Of a DNA stretch of 64,000 bases, positions 44,514-53,808 are shown piece by piece. Below the pieces are notes generated by a model that ran no database searches, was not told the origin of the DNA, and saw only the letters and a list, made by a program, of their open reading frames with translations. Within the stretch, counting starts at the first letter, position 1. Each line of letters begins with the position of its first letter. The position numbers and the translations under genes were made by a program. The stretch comes from Paenibacillus sp. DMB5 (GTDB taxonomy: Bacteria; Bacillota; Bacilli; Paenibacillales; Paenibacillaceae): NCBI RefSeq assembly GCF_001517085.1, contig NZ_LRAC01000122.1, positions 30,979 through 94,978 of the forward strand, written 5' to 3'.

Positions 44514-46739
44514 ATGACCGTGTACAGGAAAATGACGAAGATGCTCCTCATTTTGATAATGGTTACCGCCGCAGCTTTTCCGGTAAACGTCTTTGCAGCT
44601 ACAGGCGATACGAACTCGATTGATTTTGACAGCTCGGCAAAAGTGGAGCTTACCGTTGGACAAACCCCCAAACAGCTTAAAGTATATGCCAACATTGAAG
44701 GGTCCTCCTCTAAGAAGGACGTGACCGCAGCTTCAACCTGGGTATCCTCAAATACAAATGCAGTCAGAGTAGTCAACGGGCTGCTGACCCCGGTCGATAC
44801 CGGAACAGCCATGATTACCGCTACATACCTAAATGCGGTAGCCACCCTGGAGGTGTCCGTTACCCATCCCTTTAAAGATTTGACCCTGGAGCGCAAGTCT
44901 GACGGGATTTACAAATTAGGTGACAGCGAAGATACGCTGCTCGTCACGGCCAAAGCCACAGGGGGACAATCGGCAACCTCGGTGAAGGATGTCTCGGCTG
45001 ATGCTGACTGGAGCAGCTCCAATACAGGTGTATTGACCATCGAGGATGGCCAGATCACGCTGGTGGGTGAAGGTACCGCGACCATTACCGCCAAATATAA
45101 AGGACTAACCGCTACTTTTAAAGCCAAGGTAGAGCTGCCGTATTCAGCTATTGTTCTTAAACAAGATAATGTGGCTGTCAAGGAGCTTGAGCTGCTGGTC
45201 GGCGATGATCCGGTAGTGCTGACAGCTGTGACCAAAGCAACGGAGAAAAGTGAAGAACAGCCTATAGGCGATGAGGCAGAATGGACAAGCTCCAGCGAAA
45301 GTGTGGCAACAGTAGACGCCGGTACTATTACAGTAGTTGGTCCCGGTAAAGCTGTAATTACAGCAAAATACCTTGGCGTAGCCAAGTCCGTGGATGTTTA
45401 TGTGCGTGCGCCGTATGAAGCGGTTCTGCTGACTCCTTCGGAGGATCAGACGCTTTTCCTGGGCGAGAGCCTGACAGTAAAAGCAGAAATGAGAAATGCT
45501 GTAAACTCAAAGCAAAACCAGTCTTCTGATGCAAACTGGTCTTCCGACAACCTGCTGGCGGCTACAGTTACTAAAGATGCAGCGACAGCAACAGTTACCG
45601 GCAAGGCGGTCGGTTCAGCAGTCATTAAGGCGGAGAGCCACGGTGTCAGCAAAACATTGAAGGTAACCGTGCTGCCGACTATTACTGAACTGGTACTGGA
45701 TAAGTCCGAACTGGAAGCTTATACTGCGGACAGCGTCAGCCTGCCGAAGGTTAGCGGAACGAAGCTGGATGGAACGAAGCTGGATCTCAGCCAGGAAATT
45801 GCATGGTCCTCGGCCAACGAGGATATTGCCGAGATCAAGGATAACAAGCTGTCTGCCATCAAGGCGGGAACCGTAACGCTTACCGGTAATATCAAAGCGG
45901 GCAACGTCTCCTCCGGAGCTTCTCCGATTCGCGGGAAGAGCGTGGAGCTGAAAGTTACCGTGCAGAACAAGGTGCTGGTGCTGATTGGACCTGAGGATGC
46001 GCTGGGTCTCGTTATTGGTGAGGAACAGGGATTGCCGTCCGTAAATGCAGTTCTCGAAAACGGCGATGAGGTTGATGTTACAAGCACTATTACCTGGGAA
46101 ATTACCGGGACCAATGCGGTCCTCAAGCAAACAGCGAACGGTAAAGTGATTAAAGGGCTGACGAAAGGGTCGGCTACACTTAAAGGTACGTATTCCAACA
46201 AAACCATCAGTATTCCGGTAACGATTGAGCAGAAGGTCGTGAAGCTCGTTGTAGAGCCTGGTGCAGTAGATCTGAATCTTAAAGCTTCCAAAGCGATCAA
46301 GGTAACGGGATATTTTGCAAACGGGAAGTCGGCGAATTTCTCCGGCGCGATGAACTGGGAATCCTCCAATACTGCAGTGGCCACTGTTAAGGGAACGACA
46401 GTCAAAGCTGTATCTGAAGGTACAGCGACAATGACCGGTTCCTATCAGGGTATCACCGCTACAGTTAAGGTCAACGTAGTGCCTAAGCTGACCAAGCTGA
46501 CCGTGAATGAAACCAAGCTGGCACTTGCTGCCGGCGCGTCCCAGAGTGTAGTGGCAACAGCATTGTATGATACCGGCAAAACAGCTATCGTTACTGGCAG
46601 CGTAGTATGGACCAGCTCCAAACCTACAGTAGCAAAGGTGAATGCTTCCGGTACAATTACAGCGGTGGGCAAAGGAACAGCGTCCATCAAAGGCAAATGG
46701 AACAACAAGACGGTAACCGTAACGGTTACTGTAAAATAA
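44514..46739 (+). CDS. Exported protein of bacterial Ig-like (Big_2) repeats
   Basis: 741-aa secreted protein: signal peptide MTVYRKMTKMLLILIMVTAAAFPVNVFAA, then eight consecutive Ig-like units of about 80-90 residues, each with a W.SS(N/S)..V..V core and a G.A.ITA.Y.....T..V end (for example ADWSSSNTGVLTIEDGQI, AEWTSSSESVATVDAGTI, MNWESSNTAVATVKGTTV, VVWTSSKPTVAKVNASGTI). No catalytic domain, S-layer domain or sortase motif is seen, so it consists of adhesion or spacer modules alone. It may bind wall, glycans or a partner enzyme. CTAAGGAGAG precedes the ATG, and a terminator follows. Confidence 0.9.
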   Translation: MTVYRKMTKMLLILIMVTAAAFPVNVFAATGDTNSIDFDSSAKVELTVGQTPKQLKVYANIEGSSSKKDVTAASTWVSSNTNAVRVVNGLLTPVDTGTAMITATYLNAVATLEVSVTHPFKDLTLERKSDGIYKLGDSEDTLLVTAKATGGQSATSVKDVSADADWSSSNTGVLTIEDGQITLVGEGTATITAKYKGLTATFKAKVELPYSAIVLKQDNVAVKELELLVGDDPVVLTAVTKATEKSEEQPIGDEAEWTSSSESVATVDAGTITVVGPGKAVITAKYLGVAKSVDVYVRAPYEAVLLTPSEDQTLFLGESLTVKAEMRNAVNSKQNQSSDANWSSDNLLAATVTKDAATATVTGKAVGSAVIKAESHGVSKTLKVTVLPTITELVLDKSELEAYTADSVSLPKVSGTKLDGTKLDLSQEIAWSSANEDIAEIKDNKLSAIKAGTVTLTGNIKAGNVSSGASPIRGKSVELKVTVQNKVLVLIGPEDALGLVIGEEQGLPSVNAVLENGDEVDVTSTITWEITGTNAVLKQTANGKVIKGLTKGSATLKGTYSNKTISIPVTIEQKVVKLVVEPGAVDLNLKASKAIKVTGYFANGKSANFSGAMNWESSNTAVATVKGTTVKAVSEGTATMTGSYQGITATVKVNVVPKLTKLTVNETKLALAAGASQSVVATALYDTGKTAIVTGSVVWTSSKPTVAKVNASGTITAVGKGTASIKGKWNNKTVTVTVTVK

Positions 46740-46748
46740 ATTCATCTG

Positions 46749-46789
46749 ATCTGCAGAGCTGCTGTTCCGGCGCTTTGCAGATTTTTTTT
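46749..46789 (+). terminator. Terminator of the Ig-like protein gene
   Basis: ATCTGCAGAGC with GCGCTTTGCAGAT arms, then T8. Confidence 0.8.
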
Positions 46790-46823
46790 GGCTAAAGCTA
46801 TAGTAAACCCGAGTAATCCGATG

Positions 46824-46911
46824 TATAATTCTGAAAAGTACATAACAGGCGTATCCAGGTCAGGCAGAACATGCTGTACGCCATAGGTAAATCCAATTAT
46901 CAAGGAGATGA
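46824..46911 (+). promoter_or_regulatory. Promoter and structured leader of the ECF importer operon
   Basis: TATAAT at 46824-46829 with no clear -35. The predicted leader of about 80 nt carries a stem GGCGTA (46848-46853) with TACGCC (46877-46882) enclosing a smaller CAGGCA/TGCTG stem, and then the AAGGAG of the S-component gene. It does not match the TPP, FMN, THF, cobalamin or preQ1 consensus as I know them. It could be a metabolite-responsive leader, since ECF importers often have one; unproven. Confidence 0.35.
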
Positions 46912-46916
46912 AGCAG

Positions 46917-47477
46917 ATGGCGAAGAGAGAGTTATTATCTATCAGATCGATTGTAGCGGTGGGGATCGGATCGGCCTTATTCGTAATTTTGGGAAGATTC
47001 GGTTCGATTCCCTCGGGCATTCCGAATACGAGCATTGAAACGACTTACGCGCTGCTTGCGTTATTTTCGCTGCTGTATGGTCCTGTAGCCGGACTGCTGA
47101 TCGGACTTATCGGTCACACGCTGAAGGATTTCATTTTTTACGGCTCCCCCTGGTTCAGCTGGGTCATCTCTTCCGGACTGGTCGGGCTGATTATCGGCCT
47201 GCTGGTTGCCGGCATTTCCATCCAGGATGGTGTATTCGGCAAAAGAGAGATTATCCGCTTTAACCTGGCCCAGATTGTGGCCAATGCCATTGCCTGGTTC
47301 GCTGTAGCACCGACGCTGGACATTCTGATCTATGCAGAACCGGCGAATAAGGTATACACGCAAGGGCTGGCTGCCGGAGCGGCAAACATTGTAACGGTGG
47401 CTGTCATCGGCACGCTGCTCGCAGCAGCCTATGCCAAGACGCGCACCAAGCAGGGAAGCCTCAGGAAGCTGGGTTAA
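46917..47477 (+). CDS. ECF transporter S component (UPF0397 family)
   Basis: Substrate-binding membrane subunit of an energy-coupling-factor importer. The 186-aa product has about five to six hydrophobic segments and the UPF0397 pattern [62 protein letters not shown], with [30 protein letters not shown] start it at 46917 because AAGGAG abuts the earlier in-frame ATG at 46908. The ligand of this S family is not established; related loci are annotated as HMP/thiamine-type transporters. The ATPase and EcfT genes follow. Confidence 0.9.
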   Translation: MAKRELLSIRSIVAVGIGSALFVILGRFGSIPSGIPNTSIETTYALLALFSLLYGPVAGLLIGLIGHTLKDFIFYGSPWFSWVISSGLVGLIIGLLVAGISIQDGVFGKREIIRFNLAQIVANAIAWFAVAPTLDILIYAEPANKVYTQGLAAGAANIVTVAVIGTLLAAAYAKTRTKQGSLRKLG

Positions 47478-47490
47478 TTGAATATTTAGC

Positions 47491-47524
47491 AGAAAGCCGG
47501 TGACAATCACCGGCTTTTCTGTTG
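47491..47524 (+). terminator. Terminator-like hairpin inside the ECF importer operon
   Basis: AGAAAGCCGGTG, loop ACAAT, CACCGGCTTTTCT, then GTT. Located between the S component and the ATPase gene; it could give more S component than energy module or mark an end of transcription. Confidence 0.65.
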
Positions 47525-47573
47525 AAATAAAGAGGATGCATACGGAACGAATTATTGAAAGAGGAAGGTAGAG

Positions 47574-49280
47574 ATGAGCAAAGCCGTTATAGAATTTACA
47601 AATTTCAGCTTCACCTACCGGGCTCAGCAGGAGCCTACACTGCGCGGAATCAATCTGAGCATCAGAGAGGGCGAGAAGGTGTTAATTGTCGGCCCTTCGG
47701 GCAGCGGCAAGAGCACGCTTGCCCATTGCATCAACGGGCTGATCCCCTTTTACTACCCTGGAGAGACGGCCGGAAGCCTGCGCATCATGGGGAAGGAGCA
47801 GCAGGAGCAGAGTATCGCTGCTTTGTCACAAACGGTAGGGACTGTGCTGCAGGACCCGGACGGGCAGTTTGTCGGGCTTACAGTAGGCGAGGATATCGCT
47901 TTCGTGCTGGAGAACGCGGCAGTGCCCCTGCATGAAATGAAGGAGCGGGTAACTGCGGCAGCCAGGGCTGCCGGTATTGAGGAACTGCTGCCGGCTTCAC
48001 CGCAGGAGCTCTCCGGCGGCCAGAAGCAGAAGACGATGCTGGCCGGCGTACTCGCCGGCAATGTCGATATTCTGCTGTTCGATGAACCGCTGGCCAGTCT
48101 CGATCCTTATACTGGTACCCGGACCATAGAACATATTGACCGGCTCCAGCGTGAAACCGGTAAAACGGTGATTATCATCGAACACCGGCTTGAGGAGGTC
48201 CTGCACCGGCCGGTGGACCGGATTATCATCATGAACGATGGGGTCATCGTTGCCGATCTGCCGCCTGCCGAGCTGCTGAGCTCCGGCCTGCTGGCCGGAA
48301 CCGGGCTACGCGAGCCGCTGTATCTGACCGCGCTGCGGTATGCCGGTGTGGCGGTAACACCTGATCTCCAGCCCCAGCATCCGGAGATGCTCCGGCTGGA
48401 TGCTGCCGCCGGACGGCTGCAGCAGTGGATTGACGGCTACCGGGAGCAGACAACTGCGGCTGAAGCCGTTCCGCTGCTTGAGCTGAAAGAGGTCAGCTTC
48501 GGCTATGACCGGGAGACAGCCGTGCTGGACAAACTGTCGCTGACCGTTAACCGGGGCGAGATGCTGGCCATCGCCGGCAGGAACGGGGCCGGGAAGTCTA
48601 CCGTGTCCAAGCTGATCTGCGGCTTCTATAAGCCATCCTCGGGAAGCATCTGGCTGAACGGCCGTGATATCGGCCGGGATACCATCAAAGAGCGGGCGGA
48701 GCGCATCGGCTTTGTCATGCAGAATCCGAATCATATGCTGTCAAAGACGCTGCTGTATGATGAGGTCGCCCTTGGCCTTAAACTGCGCGATGTTCCAGAG
48801 GAACAGATCCGGGAACGTGTTCATGACGTGCTGCGAATCTGCGGCCTGCATGAATTCCGTGAATGGCCGGTATCTGCGCTCAGCTACGGGCAGAAGAAGC
48901 GGGTCACCATCGCTTCGATCCTGGTGCTGGAGCCGGAGATTATTATTCTGGATGAGCCGACCGCCGGCCAGGACTACCGGCATTATAATGAGATGATGGA
49001 ATTTCTGCGGGGGCTGAGCAACCGGGGAATTACAGTAATCATGATCACGCATGATATGCATCTGATGCTGGAGTATGCGCAGCGGGCGATTGTGCTGGCG
49101 GACGGGAAGAAGGCGGGCGATGACCGGCCGGAGCGGATTTTGACGGACCGTTCTATTGTAGAGAAGGCCAACCTGAGGGAAACCTCGCTCTATACGCTTG
49201 CGCTAAGGGCGGGGCTGCAGCAGCCGGAGGCGCTGGTCCGCACGTTTATTGCTTTTGACCGGGAGGTGCGCCGCAGATGA
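47574..49280 (+). CDS. ECF transporter double ATPase (EcfA-EcfA' fused)
   Basis: 568-aa protein with two ABC ATPase domains, powering the ECF importer. Domain 1: Walker A VGPSGSGKST, signature LSGGQKQKTML, Walker B ILLFDEPLASLDP, His switch IIIEHRLEEV. Domain 2: Walker A GRNGAGKST, signature ALSYGQKKRV (Tyr in place of Gly), Walker B IIILDEPTAGQD, ITHDMHLM. The single-polypeptide arrangement matches YkoD-type proteins rather than the separate EcfA/EcfA' genes of other loci. The stop overlaps the EcfT start (ATGA), so the two subunits are coupled. Confidence 0.93.
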   Translation: MSKAVIEFTNFSFTYRAQQEPTLRGINLSIREGEKVLIVGPSGSGKSTLAHCINGLIPFYYPGETAGSLRIMGKEQQEQSIAALSQTVGTVLQDPDGQFVGLTVGEDIAFVLENAAVPLHEMKERVTAAARAAGIEELLPASPQELSGGQKQKTMLAGVLAGNVDILLFDEPLASLDPYTGTRTIEHIDRLQRETGKTVIIIEHRLEEVLHRPVDRIIIMNDGVIVADLPPAELLSSGLLAGTGLREPLYLTALRYAGVAVTPDLQPQHPEMLRLDAAAGRLQQWIDGYREQTTAAEAVPLLELKEVSFGYDRETAVLDKLSLTVNRGEMLAIAGRNGAGKSTVSKLICGFYKPSSGSIWLNGRDIGRDTIKERAERIGFVMQNPNHMLSKTLLYDEVALGLKLRDVPEEQIRERVHDVLRICGLHEFREWPVSALSYGQKKRVTIASILVLEPEIIILDEPTAGQDYRHYNEMMEFLRGLSNRGITVIMITHDMHLMLEYAQRAIVLADGKKAGDDRPERILTDRSIVEKANLRETSLYTLALRAGLQQPEALVRTFIAFDREVRRR

Positions 49281-50104
49281 GAGCCAAAATGCTGACTTAT
49301 ACGAAGCAGGACTCGCCGGTTCACCGTCTGAGCGGAGCAGCCAAGCTGATTGTGTTCATTGCCTGGTCGCTGACGGCAATGATTACCTACGATACGAGAT
49401 GCCTGGTTGTCATGCTGCTGATCAGTCTTGTTTTGTTTAAAGTTTCAAAAGTGAGGTTTCAGGACTACGCTTTTGTGCTGTATTTTATCCTGTTCTTTTT
49501 TCTGCTTAACCATCTGGCGATTTTTCTGTTCTCTCCTCTGGAGGGTACACGGATTTACGGCACCCGCCACGATCTGTTCCACTTGGCCGGACGGTACACC
49601 GTTACAGCTGAACAGCTGTTCTACCAGCTTAATATCGCGCTGAAGTATGCCGTAGTCATCCCGGTGGCGCTGCTGTTCCTGCTGACGACAGATCCGAGTG
49701 AATTCGCCGCGTCCCTGAACCGGATCGGAGTGAACTATAAAATTGCTTATTCCGTATCGCTGGCGCTGCGTTATATTCCCGATATCCAGCGGGACTACGA
49801 GAATATCTCCTTCTCAGCGCAGGCAAGAGGAATTGATCTTTCCCGCAAAGAGAAGCTGCCCCGGCGTCTCAAAAATATCGTATCCATCCTGCTGCCGCTG
49901 ATCCTGTCGAGCATTGAACGGATCGAGAAAATCAGCACGGCGATGGAGCTGCGCGGCTTCGGCAGCGGCCGGAAACGGACCTGGTACATGGGCCGCCCCA
50001 TTACGGGCAGGGACTATATTGCCTTAGGGCTGATGCTGTTGCTGGCCGCGGCAGCGCTGATCCTTACTTTTTATGACGGCTCAAGATTCTACAGCATCTT
50101 CTAA
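49277..50104 (+). CDS. ECF transporter transmembrane subunit EcfT
   Basis: 275-aa membrane scaffold of the ECF importer that couples ATPases to the S component. Several hydrophobic helices are followed by cytoplasmic coupling motifs of the Ala-Arg-Gly type: FSAQARGIDL and STAMELRGFGSG. It overlaps the ATPase gene by 4 nt. With the S component and fused ATPase it forms a complete dedicated importer. Confidence 0.92.
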   Translation: MRAKMLTYTKQDSPVHRLSGAAKLIVFIAWSLTAMITYDTRCLVVMLLISLVLFKVSKVRFQDYAFVLYFILFFFLLNHLAIFLFSPLEGTRIYGTRHDLFHLAGRYTVTAEQLFYQLNIALKYAVVIPVALLFLLTTDPSEFAASLNRIGVNYKIAYSVSLALRYIPDIQRDYENISFSAQARGIDLSRKEKLPRRLKNIVSILLPLILSSIERIEKISTAMELRGFGSGRKRTWYMGRPITGRDYIALGLMLLLAAAALILTFYDGSRFYSIF

Positions 50105-50151
50105 ATGTAAAGAATAGATTAGTATCACAGGGCAGTTTGAAGTATAATAGT

Positions 50152-50184
50152 ACAGCGATTCTCCCGGCTAAGGAGAAACGCTGT
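50152..50184. other. Hairpin between convergent ecfT-like and Na/Pi genes
   Basis: ACAGCGATTCTCC and GGAGAAACGCTGT arms with a single A-A mismatch and a 7-nt loop. No clear T-tract on either strand, so termination function is uncertain. Confidence 0.45.
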
Positions 50185-50212
50185 GCAGGCGCCTTTCGGC
50201 AGCTGAGGCAGA

Positions 50213-51205
50213 TTAAATGCGGCTGAGCCGCTGCTCGACTCTGGACCAGAGCGGCAGATAGCACAGCGGCAGCACGGCAAGTGAGCAGACGACATTGAAG
50301 ATCGTCTGGGCATGGGCGAGCTGGGAGGCGGGGCCGCCGCCGAACAAGGCGGCCAGGTCCTGCAGCGGGCCGATGAACGGCAGGAACAGCACGGCGCCGC
50401 CGACGTTGAGCGCCACATGCGAGCCGGCGACGAACTTGCCGGAGGCTGAGCCGCCGATTGAAGCGATGACGGCGGTGACACAGGTACCGACATTGGCGCC
50501 GAGCACAATGGCGATGCCGATTTCCGGCGGCATGGTGCCTGCGGAAGCGAGACCCATTGCCATCCCGATGACCGCAGCGCTGCTGTGCAGCATCGCGGTC
50601 AGGCAGGCTCCGGCGGCCAGGCCCCACAGGGCGCTGGTGGCCGCATGGTCCAGGAACCAGCGGAACATGCCGCTGGCTTCAAGCGCGGGGCCGACCGACT
50701 GCATGACGGCGATGCCCCACAGCACCAGGGCAAAGCCGGCGACCGCCAGGCTGATGAACTGGAGCGGGCCAGAAACCTTGCGGCAGGCCTCGGCGGCCCG
50801 CCAGGTGAAGGGCGGCAGCTCGCCGACGATGACGGCAGCGGCCCACAGGCAGAGCGCCGCGGTGAACAGCGGCGCCGCGGCGGAGCTGATCTGCAGTCCG
50901 ATCAGCTCGGTGGTCAGGCAGGTGCCGATGTTGCTGCCGAGGATAATGCCCAGCGTGCGGGCATACGTGAGCAGCCCGGCATTGACCATGCCGATGGTCA
51001 GCACGGTTACGGCGGTGCTGCTCTGCAGCAGCGCTGACAGCAGGCTGCTGGCGATAAGGCCCTTCACCGGCGTAGAGGTCGCTTTATGCAGGCTCCGCGT
51101 CAGCAGCGGGCCGGCGAGCTTCGCCAGCGCCGTCTCCATCAGCTTCATGCCGGCGAGAAATATAACAAGGCCGTATATGACAGGGAACAGCAGGTCACGG
51201 ATCAT
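50213..51205 (-). CDS. Na/Pi cotransporter family protein
   Basis: 330-aa multispanning membrane protein of the Na+/phosphate cotransporter II-related family. It contains two inverted repeats with the family QSST-like motifs: SALLQSSTAVTVLTIGMVNAG...LGIILGSNIGTCLTTELIG and AMLHSSAAVIGMAMGLAS...GIAIVLGANVGTCVTAVIAS. The start at 51205 follows AAAGGAG. There is no C-terminal PhoU-like domain, which many bacterial members carry. It is divergent from the rlmI-like gene across a 98-bp gap. Phosphate as substrate is assumed from the family. Confidence 0.88.
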   Translation of the reverse strand: MIRDLLFPVIYGLVIFLAGMKLMETALAKLAGPLLTRSLHKATSTPVKGLIASSLLSALLQSSTAVTVLTIGMVNAGLLTYARTLGIILGSNIGTCLTTELIGLQISSAAAPLFTAALCLWAAAVIVGELPPFTWRAAEACRKVSGPLQFISLAVAGFALVLWGIAVMQSVGPALEASGMFRWFLDHAATSALWGLAAGACLTAMLHSSAAVIGMAMGLASAGTMPPEIGIAIVLGANVGTCVTAVIASIGGSASGKFVAGSHVALNVGGAVLFLPFIGPLQDLAALFGGGPASQLAHAQTIFNVVCSLAVLPLCYLPLWSRVEQRLSRI

Positions 51206-51303
51206 AAGGACATGCTCCTTTGAACGGGGGTTGTACACCAATATATGAAAGCAATGCAGTGGACATGTATGAAATTAACAATAGGAACAGGGAGTTGAAG
51301 TCA

Positions 51304-52704
51304 TTGGCATCGGTTATTCTGGAACGCGGCCGCAAAAAAAGACTGGAGCAGGGCCACCCGTGGGTGTTCGCAAGTGAGGTAGCTTCAGTGGACGGAGAGG
51401 CGCAGGCCGGCGGTTTGGTGGATGTGCTTAATCATCAGGGGAGATATCTGGCGACCGGATATTACAATCCGGCCTCACAGATCCGGGTGAGAATTGTATC
51501 ACAGTCCCCGCTCGCCGGGATGGATACGGCATTTTTTGTTGAACGGTTTACAAGCTGCCTGCAGCACCGGGAACGGTTTCTGCCGGGAGCAGACGCATAC
51601 CGTTTCGTATACGGCGAGGCGGATTTTTTGCCGGGCCTGATTATTGACCGGTTCGGGGATGTTCTGGTTGTGCAGCTGCTGACACTGGGCATGGACACAT
51701 GCCGGGACGCTATCGTGGAGGCGCTCGTACAGGTGATGGCACCGCAGGGCATTTATGAGCGCAGCGATGTTTCCGTCCGTGAACTGGAAGGCCTTGAGCA
51801 GAGAACCGGCGTACTGTACGGCGAATGTCCGCGGCATATTACGGTGACTGAGAACGGGCTTAAGGTGATTGTTGATATTGAAGAAGGCCAGAAGACCGGA
51901 TATTTCTTCGACCAGCGCGAGAACCGGGCATCGATTGCTCCGCTGATGAAGGGCTGGGGCGGACGCAGCGGCATTACGCTGCAGGAAGTCGAGACCGAAG
52001 ACGGATCTGTGCAGACCCTTCCGGTTAACAAAAGCGGCAAGCCGGTCACCTTCCCTTACTGGGATGGCGCAACCGTGCTGGAGTGCTTCGCGCATACGGG
52101 TAGCTTCACACTGCATGCCTGCAAATACGGCGCGAAAAAAGTAACCTGTCTTGACGTATCCGCCCATGCGATCGAAAGCGCCAAGGCGAATGTCGAGATC
52201 AACGGCTTCACGGACCGCGTTGAATTTGTTGTGGACGATGCGTTTGCCTTCCTGCGCAATCAGGTAAAAGGGCTGGAGGAGCGCTCGGAGCGGGCTACCA
52301 GCAAAGCAGACGTCAATCCGGGCGGCAAGCCGGCAGCCAAGACAGATACGGCCAAGCCGATGACCGCCGGCGGCGGACGAACCTGGGATGTCGTCATCCT
52401 GGACCCGCCTGCTTTTGCCAAAACCAAAAGCGCAGTAGCGGGAGCCGTCCGCGGCTACAAGGACATCAACCTGCATGGCATGAAGCTGGTTAACGAGGGC
52501 GGCTATCTGGTAACGGCCAGCTGCTCGTACCATATGCAGCCTCAGCTGTTCCTCGACACCATCGCCGAAGCGGCCAAGGATGCCGGCAAGGTGCTGCGCC
52601 TGATCGAATGGCGCGCAGCCGGCAAGGACCACCCGCAGATTCTCGGAGTGGACGAGGGCCATTACCTGAAATTTGCCGTGTTTGAGGTACGGAGCAAGAA
52701 ATAA
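51304..52704 (+). CDS. Class I SAM-dependent rRNA methyltransferase, RlmI-like
   Basis: About 466-aa methyltransferase related to RlmI (23S rRNA m5C1962) and B. subtilis YwbD. An N-terminal PUA domain (SVILERGRKKRLEQGHPWVFASEV) precedes a central domain and the SAM fold (DGATVLECFAHTGSFTLHACKYGAKKVTCLDVSAHAI, WDVVILDPPAFAKTK, YLVTASCSYHM). I prefer TTG 51304 as start, because CAGGGAG lies 9 nt upstream and homologues begin at this point; in-frame ATGs at 51265 and 51220 have poor sites. A hydrophilic Lys/Ala/Gly insert of about 35 residues (after RNQVKGLEERSER) precedes the DPPAF motif. Confidence 0.92.
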   Translation: MASVILERGRKKRLEQGHPWVFASEVASVDGEAQAGGLVDVLNHQGRYLATGYYNPASQIRVRIVSQSPLAGMDTAFFVERFTSCLQHRERFLPGADAYRFVYGEADFLPGLIIDRFGDVLVVQLLTLGMDTCRDAIVEALVQVMAPQGIYERSDVSVRELEGLEQRTGVLYGECPRHITVTENGLKVIVDIEEGQKTGYFFDQRENRASIAPLMKGWGGRSGITLQEVETEDGSVQTLPVNKSGKPVTFPYWDGATVLECFAHTGSFTLHACKYGAKKVTCLDVSAHAIESAKANVEINGFTDRVEFVVDDAFAFLRNQVKGLEERSERATSKADVNPGGKPAAKTDTAKPMTAGGGRTWDVVILDPPAFAKTKSAVAGAVRGYKDINLHGMKLVNEGGYLVTASCSYHMQPQLFLDTIAEAAKDAGKVLRLIEWRAAGKDHPQILGVDEGHYLKFAVFEVRSKK

Positions 52705-52749
52705 TGAGCTGATGCGGCCTGCGCTGACTTCTGGCGCACGCGTATAGGC

Positions 52750-52940
52750 GAAACCAAGGTCAAAAATGCCCTTGATTCTGCCTGCCGCGGTCAAAAGAGC
52801 AAAATCAAGGTCAAAAATGCCCTTGATTCCAGCTGCCGCGGGCAAAAGGTCGAAATCAAGTGCAAAAATGCCCTTGATTCCAGCTGCCGCGGGCAAAAGG
52901 CGAAATCAAGGTCAAAAATCCCTTGATTCTGCCTGCCCCC
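52750..52940. repeat. Four-unit tandem array of about 51-bp hairpin repeats
   Basis: The core AAAAATGCCCTTGATTC recurs at spacings of 51, 51 and 50 bp (last copy with one base lost). Each unit contains AATCAAGG...CCTTGATT (8-bp stem, about 10-nt loop; 7-bp in unit 3) and a GC-rich CTGCCGCGG(G/T)CA segment with a CCGCGG centre. Because 51 is a multiple of three, both strands stay open through the array (plus strand KMPLIPAAAGKR, minus strand PAAAGIKGIFDLDF). There is no ribosome site, so I regard it as non-coding. It lies just after the rlmI-like gene. Confidence 0.85.
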
Positions 52941-52980
52941 TGCAATAGGCCGGGGACGCTGCAAAATAGCTACATTACAG

Positions 52981-53009
52981 AGAGTACCCCCAGGTACTCT
53001 TTTTCTTTT
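52981..53009 (+). terminator. Terminator after the repeat array
   Basis: AGAGTACC, loop CCCA, GGTACTCT, then TTTTCTTTT. It ends the rlmI-like transcript downstream of the hairpin array. Confidence 0.85.
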
Positions 53010-53062
53010 GCAAACCTTTACTCACCACCATATACTGCCCCTAACTAATAGGGCCGAACCAT

Positions 53063-53796
53063 ATGCTGAACCAGACTGAAGGCCGCAGCAGCGGTCATCA
53101 AGTGATAGATGCGCACAAATCGCTGGTCTGTTACGGATTTCAATATACGTATCACCTGGACGGGAGCTATTCCGAGATTACCCCGCCCGGAGAGCCGGAA
53201 AGCGGAAGCTGCAAAAGCCTGCTGACCCGGGGACATATCCAGGTGACCGATTTTAGCCTGGTGTTCCACCTTGACATTGACTGTACGTGCAGAATGCCCG
53301 CTACCGCTTTTTCAGCATCGACATGAGCCCGGAGCATTTTGGCCAGATAACGGAGGAACTAAGCGGGGACGAACGGCTGCGTCTCTTTAGCGGAGGGGAT
53401 GTATGGTTTACCAAAAATAAAATCACACCCGTCATCCGCCAGATTCTGGCGCAGATTGCCGACTGTATATACAGCGGGGGCGTGCGGAAACTGTACCTGG
53501 AAAGTAAAATGCTGGAGCTGCTCGCGTTATATCTCAATGAGTCATTGTATGAAACGCAGCGGATTTCTTCCGGCGAGAAATTGTCAAAAGAGGATATTCC
53601 GAGTCTACAGCTGGCAAAAAGAGCTGCTGCAACGCGATTACCCCAGCCGCCTATAATGTCCGGCCTGTACCCTCTAATCTGCCTCAATGAATTCAAGCTC
53701 AAAAAGGGCTTCAGGGAAATGTTCCGCAACACCGTCCCTGTCTTTGTGACTGAGCAGCGGCTGCAGCATGCCAGACAGATGCTGGAGCAGGGCTAA
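53063..53796 (+). pseudogene. Decayed AraC-family transcriptional regulator
   Basis: Fragments in different frames form one AraC protein without its end. The first frame (MLNQTEGRSSGHQVIDAHKSLVCYGFQYTYHLDGSYSE to FSLVFHLDID) shifts near 53285 to YVQNARYRFFSIDMSPEHFGQITEELSG, continuing to KLSKEDIPSLQLAK. A +1 at the A5 run (53616-53620) and a -1 at the C4 run (53641-53644) then hide ELLQRDYP before LICLNEFKLKKGFREMFRNTVPVFVTEQRLQHARQMLEQG. The first helix-turn-helix is still readable, but the protein stops before the second one. Three indels plus a truncation indicate a genuine pseudogene rather than sequencing error. Confidence 0.85.
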
Positions 53797-53808
53797 ATGA
53801 GTGTGTGA

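Noticed and set aside
45615..46745. 376-codon minus-strand frame opposite the Ig-like repeat protein
   Set aside because: Its apparent repeats merely mirror the Ig-like repeats on the coding strand.
51499..52896. 465-codon minus-strand frame opposite the rlmI-like gene
   Set aside because: Antisense shadow; its start lies inside the hairpin repeat array (PAAAGIKGIFDLDF repeats) and it lacks a ribosome site.
52750..52940. The hairpin array as a CRISPR
   Set aside because: There are no unique spacers: almost the whole 51-bp unit repeats, and there are no cas genes nearby.
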